DNA of 64,000 nt from Carya illinoinensis (Eukaryota; Streptophyta; Magnoliopsida; Fagales; Juglandaceae), in the NCBI RefSeq assembly GCF_018687715.1, contig NC_056761.1, positions 20,581,001 through 20,645,000 of the forward strand, in the 5' to 3' direction. The first letter of the stretch is position 1, and each line of letters opens with the position of its first letter. Shown piece after piece: positions 57,764 through 64,000 of this stretch. A model generated the notes under the pieces. That model did not search any database. It was not told the origin of the DNA and saw nothing but the letters and a program-made list of their open reading frames with translations. The position numbers were made by a program, and so were the translations under genes.

Positions 57764-58873
57764 TCAGGTGTCTGAAAAATAATCATCATCAGAGAAGGGA
57801 GAAGTTGAGCAAATAAAATCTGTTGGTGTCAAACTCTCCACAGCATTCAAATCGCTTGTGTCATCAAAATGTGATGGCATCTTGCAAGTGTTGAAAATGT
57901 TCAACTCCAGTGCCATGTTCCCAAAGGTAAGCTTCAAAACTCCACTTCTGCAATTGATCAATGCATTTGATGTAGCTAGAAATGGTCTTCCTAAGATGAC
58001 AGGAGATTGGTAAATAGTGGAGACCGGCAGCTGCATGTCAAGAACCACAAAATCCACTGGGTAGTAGAATTTGTCCACCTGGACCAACACGTTCTCTACA
58101 ATACCCCTCGGTACCTTAACTGATCTGTCAGCCAACTGTAGCATGATGGAGGTCTTTTTAAGCTCACCCAATCCCAACTGCTCATATACTGAGAACGGTA
58201 GCAAGTTCACACTACTCCCCAAATCAAGTAAAGCTCTCCCAATGCGTGATTCACCAATCATAATGGAAATGTTGGGAGAGCCGGGATCTCCAAACTTCTG
58301 AGGAATCTCGCTCAATATCAATGCACTAACTTGCTCCGTTAGGAAAGCTTTCTTCTTCACATTCAGCTTCCTCTTCACCGTGCACAAGTCCTTCAAAAAC
58401 TTTGCATATGAAGGCACTTGTTGTATGGCATCCAAGAGTGGAATATTGATCTTCACTTGCTTGAAAATCTCTTGAATCTCCGTGTGATACTTGTTCTTTT
58501 GGCCAGTTGCCAATCTCTGAGGATAGGGAACCACAGGTTGGTATCCCTTACTAGTTTCAGCATCTGCACTCATAGGCTTCTTCAGTTCTGGTCTTACTAC
58601 CTCTGGCTCTTTTTCAACTTCATCCGTCTCTGCTGCATCTTTAGGTGTTGGAGCAACTACTTCTGTGTCTATGGTCATCTCAGGTCGGGGAACTTCCTTC
58701 CCACTTCTCAAGGTAAGAACAGCTTTTGCTGTCTCAATAACGTCTCCTGAGACATTATGCACTTGATGTTGTTGTTGTCTGTATACTTGAGGATTAGGCT
58801 GAGGTTGTGCTGGAAATTTCCCTTTCTCTAGGGTGCTCAAGGTTGTGCTCATCTTATTAATAGTGCCACGCAA
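57764..58873 (-). pseudogene. Element H Gag C-terminus and protease
   Basis: 369-codon frame. Gag tail: RGTINKMSTTLSTLEKGKFP and LTLRSGKEV. Linker KINIPLLDAIQQVPSYAKFL. Protease: GRALLDLGSSVNLLPFSVYE with catalytic Asp in DLGSS, then VPRGIVENVLVQVDKFYYPV and PVILGRPFLATSNALINC. Ends in an acidic stretch at a stop at 57764. Confidence 0.85.
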
Positions 58874-59061
58874 CTCATTTATGGCCTGAGTGTTCTGATT
58901 ATTTGTGGTGGCCTGATTTGCATGAATTGCTGAAGTGTATTGACCATCTGTGCCATACTGTCATCTAGAGTTTTCTTTGCAGATGATGAAGGCTGAGAAC
59001 TTTGCGCAGCTACATGAGGCTGAAATCCAGGAGGAGCTACATAAGGATAGCTCTGAGGATT

Positions 59062-60273
59062 CTAATATGGTGGATACTGGTGCTGAGGAGCACCCTGATT
59101 AAATGGCTGCTGCTGAGGTGGTGGGGATCGACCAGGCTGATCATTTCTCCATGAGAAATTTGGGTGATTCCTCCAACCCGGATTATATGTGTTGGAGAAA
59201 GGCTGATTTTGTGCTCTATTAACCCAGTTAGCTGATTGCATTGGCTCAGACCCACCTTCTTGAAATACTGGCATAATCGGGCAATCTTGGGTCTTATGTT
59301 TTGAATCAGCACATATAGAACATGCCTCTACTACTTTCGTAGCCTTCACTTTTTCTATTTCCATGACTTCTAGTCTTCTAGTCAATGCAGCTATTCGGGC
59401 TTGAACATCAGTGTCTTCTTTAAGCTCATATATGCCCCCTCCAGAAATAGCCCTCAGTGGCTGTGCTGCTAATGGAACTCGATTAGTACGAGTGTTCCAC
59501 TGTTGTGCGCTCTCAGCAAGGTAGTCAAAAAATGATAATGCTTCATCAGGTTCCTTGCTGAAGAACTCCCCATTGCACATTGTCTGAACAAACTGCTTGC
59601 ATTCCGGAGTGAGACCAGTGTAAAAATAGCTCACCAGCCTCCAAGATTCAAAGTCATGATGTGGACAAATGTTCACCAAATCCTTAAACTTTTCCCAACT
59701 GGCCTGAAAGGTCTCATCAGGTCTCTGATTGAACTGGCTGATTTGCTCTTGCAAAAATTGAGTTCTCTGAAAAGGAAAAAATTTCTGTAAGAATTCACGC
59801 TGCATGTCAGACCAACTAGAAATGGAATTAGGTCTCAAAGAGTTAAACCAAATCTTCGCTTTATCCTTTAAAGAGAAATGAAATAAACGAAGTCTAATGA
59901 ATTCATCAGTAACAGCCCTAGGGATAAAAGTAGCACAAGCCAACTCAAAATCTGTCAAGTGTTGGTAAGGACTCTCAAAATCCATCCCGTGGAACTGAGG
60001 TATCACTGACATCATGCCATGCTTGATAGAGAAATTAGGTGCATTTTCTGGTAAAACAATGCATGAAGGTGTAGTGGTACGAGTGGGTTGCAAATAGTCC
60101 TTAAGAGTGCATGGTGCAGGTGCAGCCATGTTTTCTGATTCGATTTCAATTTCGTCACCTGGCTCACTCGAAGAAAAGACAGACGAGCTATCTATCTCCA
60201 AGCTGTGTATACTACTCTCAAGACTCGATGTGACTCTAAGCAACCTATTTGAACTGTCTCTCACCCATGACAT
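59062..60273 (-). pseudogene. gag: Element H Gag
   Basis: 403-codon frame from ATG 60273. Capsid part: FHGMDFESPYQHLTDFELA, FHFSLKDKAKIWFNSL, WEKFKDLVNICPHHDFE, MCNGEFFSKEPDEALSFFDYL. Zinc-knuckle-like CSICADSKHKTQDCP. Then QPFSNTYNPGWRNHPNFSW. It stops at TAG (PPY*NPQSYP), likely CAG to TAG; a frameshift near 58920 (QQFMQI) separates it from the next frame. Confidence 0.85.
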
Positions 60274-60393
60274 GAAACATCAATTTAATATGGTAGAAAT
60301 GAGTGGTTGATGCAGATGAGATGAGTAACCAGAGACAATATGGTAGAGAAAAATAAAATAAAATAACAAGTTTAAATTTAAGTTAAACTACTT

Positions 60394-60411
60394 TCCCCGG
60401 CAACGGCGCCA
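60394..60411 (-). other. Primer-binding site of element H
   Basis: Minus strand TGGCGCCGTTGCCGGGGA, six bases from the LTR edge at 60418, as in element B. Confidence 0.95.
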
Positions 60412-60417
60412 AAAACT

Positions 60418-62945
60418 TGACTCACTCAAAAATGAGTAGCACTAATGCTATCCCAAGTGCAGGAGGATGTCGTGTAATAATTAGGAATAAATTCCTAGAT
60501 CGTCTCCTCAGGGAAAGTTACTTAAAATTAAACTCGTTGAAAAATGTGAAAAACTTCACAAAGAGAAAACAAGAGGATGATATGTGCAATGGATGGAAGA
60601 GGTTATTAGTCATGGACTAGATTCATGTTTTTAAATTTTGATTATCGGATTGGAATGTAAAGGACTAATAGATTAAACTCAGAAATTAATAAAATTAAAT
60701 TAAGAATTAAACTAAATTAGAAAGTAATTGACAAAACATGTACTGAAAATTGAAAAAGCCTCAAAATCAATAATCTAGGGTTCATCACAAATTCTCAAAT
60801 TAAACCATAGCAATTGTAATCACTATTAAAATGAAAACTTAATGAAACAATAAAAATAAATAACATGAAATAAGTAAACAACAAATAAATTACCCAACTA
60901 AAACAAAAGTTCTCTACCAAAACCTTTCTTGCAATAAATTAAACTAGCATACTTGATTAAAAACTTCTAAAACAATTCTCTTGTTGCATGAAACCAACTA
61001 GCACACTTGAAAGAAATTAAGGTATTACAATTAATGAGATAAAATTCTAAAACAATTCTTAATACTTAATAAAAATTCTTAAAACAACAAAGCATTATAG
61101 GCAAAAAACAAAAACTGCCGAATACCAATCTATGTTTAAGTTAAAACCAACTGCCGAAAGATCAATCTGTATTAGGAAAGAAAAGTCAACAAAAATAAAA
61201 TGAAAACTCTGCTACTTAAACGGAAGAGAAAGAAAATAAACTCAAGGTTGCCCTACTGCTATATACGGAAAGAAAACTCAAACGGGAAAACAAGTGCAAC
61301 TTCAAGAACTCAATTGCTCAACTGTAGCCGAATGAAAAACAAAAAAAAACAATAACTCCCTCTAGCTTCTAAACGGAAAGAAGTAAGTAAAAACTGCCAC
61401 TAGTCTTCTAAATGAAAAGAAAATAATTCCCAAACAAAAAACTTCCCCCTGCTGCTGCTGCTACCAGCTAATAAATAGCTGATCTCCAGCTGCTCCAACT
61501 AACCGAATGAAAAAGAAAGAAGGGAAAAAAATAACTTTGCTGTTTCTACCCTCGGTGCTGCATATGTGCATGTGTGCATTTTGTCTGCATGTGCATTGTG
61601 TTCTGCATGAGTGCTGTCCGAATGCTTTGCTGGTTTTGCACTTTTCTGCATGTGTGAGTCTTCTTCTCTTGCTGTAGTAGCTGCTGCACATGTGAGTTTT
61701 CTGCTTCAACTGTCCAAAGGTCTGCATGTGTGAGCTGCTGTGGGTCCAGCTGTGTGTTGTTCGAATGAGGTTGCTGCACGTCCAGCTGCTCCAGCTAACC
61801 GAACGAAAAAGAAAGAAAAAAGATAACTCTGCTGCTGCACGTTCAGGTTGTTGTCCATGTGGTCCGAATGAGTTGCTGTCTGCATGTGTAAGTTGGTCCC
61901 ATGCATGGTCCGAATGAGTGGTTGCTGCATGGTGTCCGTGTGGTCTGCATGTGCATTGTGTGAGTCACTTTTCTGCATGTGTGAGCTGGTGTGAGTGCAG
62001 TTCCGAGTGAGTGCTTTGCTGCTGTGTTTGTTCTACTGCATGGTTGCTGTCCATGTGGTCCGAATGATTTGCTTCTTCTGCTTCTGCTTCATCTGCTGCT
62101 ACTTTAAGGGACTTTGAAACTCGTCTTAACAACCTGTTAAGCTCTCATTCGAATAATCCTAACCTTACACCAGAGGAAATAGTAGAGGCTTCAAAATCAG
62201 CAGCTATTACTGCAGCTGAGGCTGTAGAGGCTGCAAGAGCTGCCTCTGAAGAGAAGGCTACAAAAGCATCAAAGGCAATGGCTGCTGCCAAGAGCGCCTT
62301 AGATTTGGTTGCCTCATTTTCTGAAGAGGCAGCCTATAAAGAAAAATATCTTCAAAAAGAATAGGCTGAAGAAGCATCTTCCAGTTCGGCTTTTGTACAA
62401 AAAAAATACCAACTGATTGAGAACAATAAGACAGATGAAGAGTTGGCCCGTAAGTTGCATCGAGCTATTAACAGCTCCCCCAGAATCTTGAAGAATGCTT
62501 CAAGTTCTGACTGGAAGGGTCATAAACACAAGAAGCCTAAAAGCTCAGTGAGTTCTGAGAAAATTAGGGTATCCAATGGGGGTACCTTGTTGGAAGGACA
62601 CCTCCCATCTATGTCCGAATGCAAAAGAGATTAACAGACAAATATTGCACACAAATCTTGCAGGCACCAGCTGGTATGAACTCGTTGATAGCTTCAAATA
62701 TTAACTGGATCTTAGATTCTTTAATGCAGTAAACTAATGGAAACAAATCGAATAGAAGAGGTTGCACAATAATCAATAGTTGGTAGAATTCAAGCAGAAA
62801 TTCATGCTTTTAATCAATTAAAATCACAACTTTGATTTATTCACTTTAACCATTTTTCCATTTAAAACCAATAATAATGTCATGATGAATTTAAAATACA
62901 TTGGTTTTAAATAGCTAAAATATGCAATATTTCAGCTCAATCACA
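60418..62945 (-). repeat. Right LTR of element H, shared with a second copy
   Basis: 2528 bases, near identical to 48505-51017. Its left side meets H's primer site, so it is H's 5' LTR. Its right side meets a polypurine tract (62946-62958), so it is also the 3' LTR of another copy. Confidence 0.95.
62067..62762 (+). pseudogene. Captured host-transcript fragment in H 5' LTR
   Basis: One intron-free frame of about 175 codons (about 62101-62634) with a single internal TAG (YLQKE*AEEASSS), ending at TAA (62632-62634) followed by UTR-like DNA. The protein has a helix-forming Ala-rich part (EIVEASKSAAITAAEAVEA, MAAAKSALDLVASFSEE), then KTDEELARKLHRAINSSPRI, a basic part WKGHKHKKPKSS and KIRVSNGGTLLEGHLPS. 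It is unlike any retroelement protein, and from memory resembles the C-terminal region of a conserved plant protein of unknown function (not searched). The lack of introns and the natural stop suggest capture from spliced mRNA. It lies antisense to H. Confidence 0.65.
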
Positions 62946-63412
62946 CCCCCCAACTAGCATTTTGCTAATCCTTGAGCAAAATAGTGAAAATTAATTGAGA
63001 TGAACATTGCATAAAACTCGAAATTCAAACAAAAGCAATCAAACATAATTCTGAATTCTCACAAAAGTGACATGTTACCACTAAACCACCAGGGGCTATA
63101 CCCATCAAGACTATCTCAACAATCTTTCACGTAGAATTGAGGCCAATTTCTCATAACTCAAATGTGTGTGTGGAGCTAAACTGGCTGTGCGTTCCTTATT
63201 ACTAGCCATGATTTGCATAGGATTTTTCAACCTTAAGATTAATCGTTGCTGATTCTAACTACCTCAAAGCCCAAGGGACTAGCAGTTTTCACGCCAGCTC
63301 TGTTTTTTAAAGGTTGGACACTCAACCCCCATAGTCTTGGGTAACTGTTTCTAGCCCTTTTTACTTAGGAAAGTTCACTAAGTTGCCTTTATTCCTTTTC
63401 TCTCTTTTTTTT
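62946..63412 (-). mobile_element. Truncated second H copy (3' internal end)
   Basis: Repeats 51018 to about 51475 almost exactly (polypurine tract, then CACCAGGGGCTATACCC and GGTTGGACACTCAACC phrases) and ends in a T-run where similarity to H stops. Confidence 0.9.
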
Positions 63413-64000
63413 TTTTTTGACAGATTTAAGGTTTTCCGCCGTCACACCATATAAAAGGAATTTTTCACTCTAGGGCCGCGACTTTTGACTAGAGAACACT
63501 TTTTGGGACAGAAAAACATAGCTAGAGGGATTCAAATCAATTTTTTTTAGAGGGAATTCCAATTATTGCATGTACGTTGGAATCATACACGAGCACGGAG
63601 GGGAAAAAAGCGTTGAATCATTCCCTTGAGCTTTTGAAGACGAGTTGCGGCTGCAAGGAGGATTTTTTAGTGTTTATTTTTCTTCCAATCTTCTCAGAAC
63701 AATTATGGTGAATTCGTTTATGTTGAATTCCATTTCTAGCATGAGCTAAATTTTCTTCATTCTAGGAAAACGATGTAACCTATTTCCGAACTATGCTTGA
63801 TTGTCTACGCTAATTTAATGCAATTCTCTCTTTGTTTATCTGATTTATTCTGAGTTTATTGCTTCTATTTAACTGGCCATTGATTAGATGATTTTTAATC
63901 TTGTGATTTGCTATCGAAAGAGGGAATCATAGGATAGATCTTGAATATTTCAGCATAGGTAAGTATAGAGATCGAAAGACTTGTATGAACCTATGTAGTA
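63413..64000. other. Unassigned DNA, possibly a retrotransposon LTR/leader
   Basis: Contains TATAAAAGG (63451-63459), then AT-rich text such as GCATGAGCTAAATTTTCTTC and GAAAGAGGGAATCATAGG, reminiscent of transcribed leaders of plant gypsy elements. No open frame above about 60 codons. Continues beyond the window. Confidence 0.35.

Larger units (their letters stand above)
48505..62945 (-). mobile_element. Element H: second Athila family, interrupted by solo LTR I
   Basis: Read on the minus strand: 5' LTR 62945-60418, Athila-type primer site, gag, protease, RT-RH, integrase (split by I), non-coding 3' region, polypurine tract, 3' LTR 51017-48505. LTRs are about 2.5 kb, beginning TGTGATTGAGCTG and ending GAGTGAGTCA. 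Gag and Pol are related to those of B but clearly distinct. No env-like gene. The right LTR is followed by 3' internal sequence of another copy (62946-63412). Confidence 0.95.

Overview
This window looks like repeat-packed, silenced chromatin of a flowering plant, probably a eudicot. There is no bacterial-style gene arrangement and I can support no intact host gene. Almost every base can be assigned to nested transposable elements. The plant assignment rests on the Ty3/gypsy lineages present (Athila-type and Tekay/Del-type chromovirus), the plant tRNA primer sites (18-base TGGCGCCGTTGCCGGGGA and the initiator-Met type TGGTATCAGAGC), a CACTA-like terminus, and a coding remnant resembling the 'putative plant transposon protein' domain.

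Layout, left to right. (1) 1-4589: element A, a non-autonomous Ty3/gypsy element, 5' LTR cut by the window edge, polymerase deleted. (2) 4590-8407: minisatellite-like DNA and pieces of old Tekay-type LTRs. (3) 8408-43379: a CACTA-like DNA transposon carrying many ACGTTCGAACGTT-like palindromes and a broken gene on the minus strand. It is split by two insertions: element B (Athila, 12007-32438, target-site duplication ATAGT) and element D (Tekay, 32511-42309, duplication TATAC). B is itself split by element C (Tekay, minus strand, 20130-28616, flanks TTCTA/TCCTA). (4) 43380-48457: element F (Tekay, plus strand), truncated in gag and interrupted by solo LTR G (45825-47864, duplication GACAG). 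(5) 48505-63412: element H (a second Athila family, minus strand), with a solo LTR of its own family (I, 52492-55141, duplication CTAAT) inside its integrase. Its right LTR is shared with a second, truncated tandem copy. (6) 63413-64000: unassigned DNA resembling a retrotransposon leader.

All gag-pol genes are broken by stops or frameshifts, and many stops can be read as CAG to TAG or CGA to TGA changes. The most interesting signals are: a piece of what looks like a processed host transcript carried inside both LTRs of H, replaced by a different cargo at the same position in solo LTR I; a probable short intron containing an in-frame stop at the gag/protease junction of the Tekay family (C and D); dense CATGCA (RY-type) motif arrays upstream of the TATA boxes in both Athila LTR families; and a rearranged Tekay element (D) that could form a long hairpin transcript.
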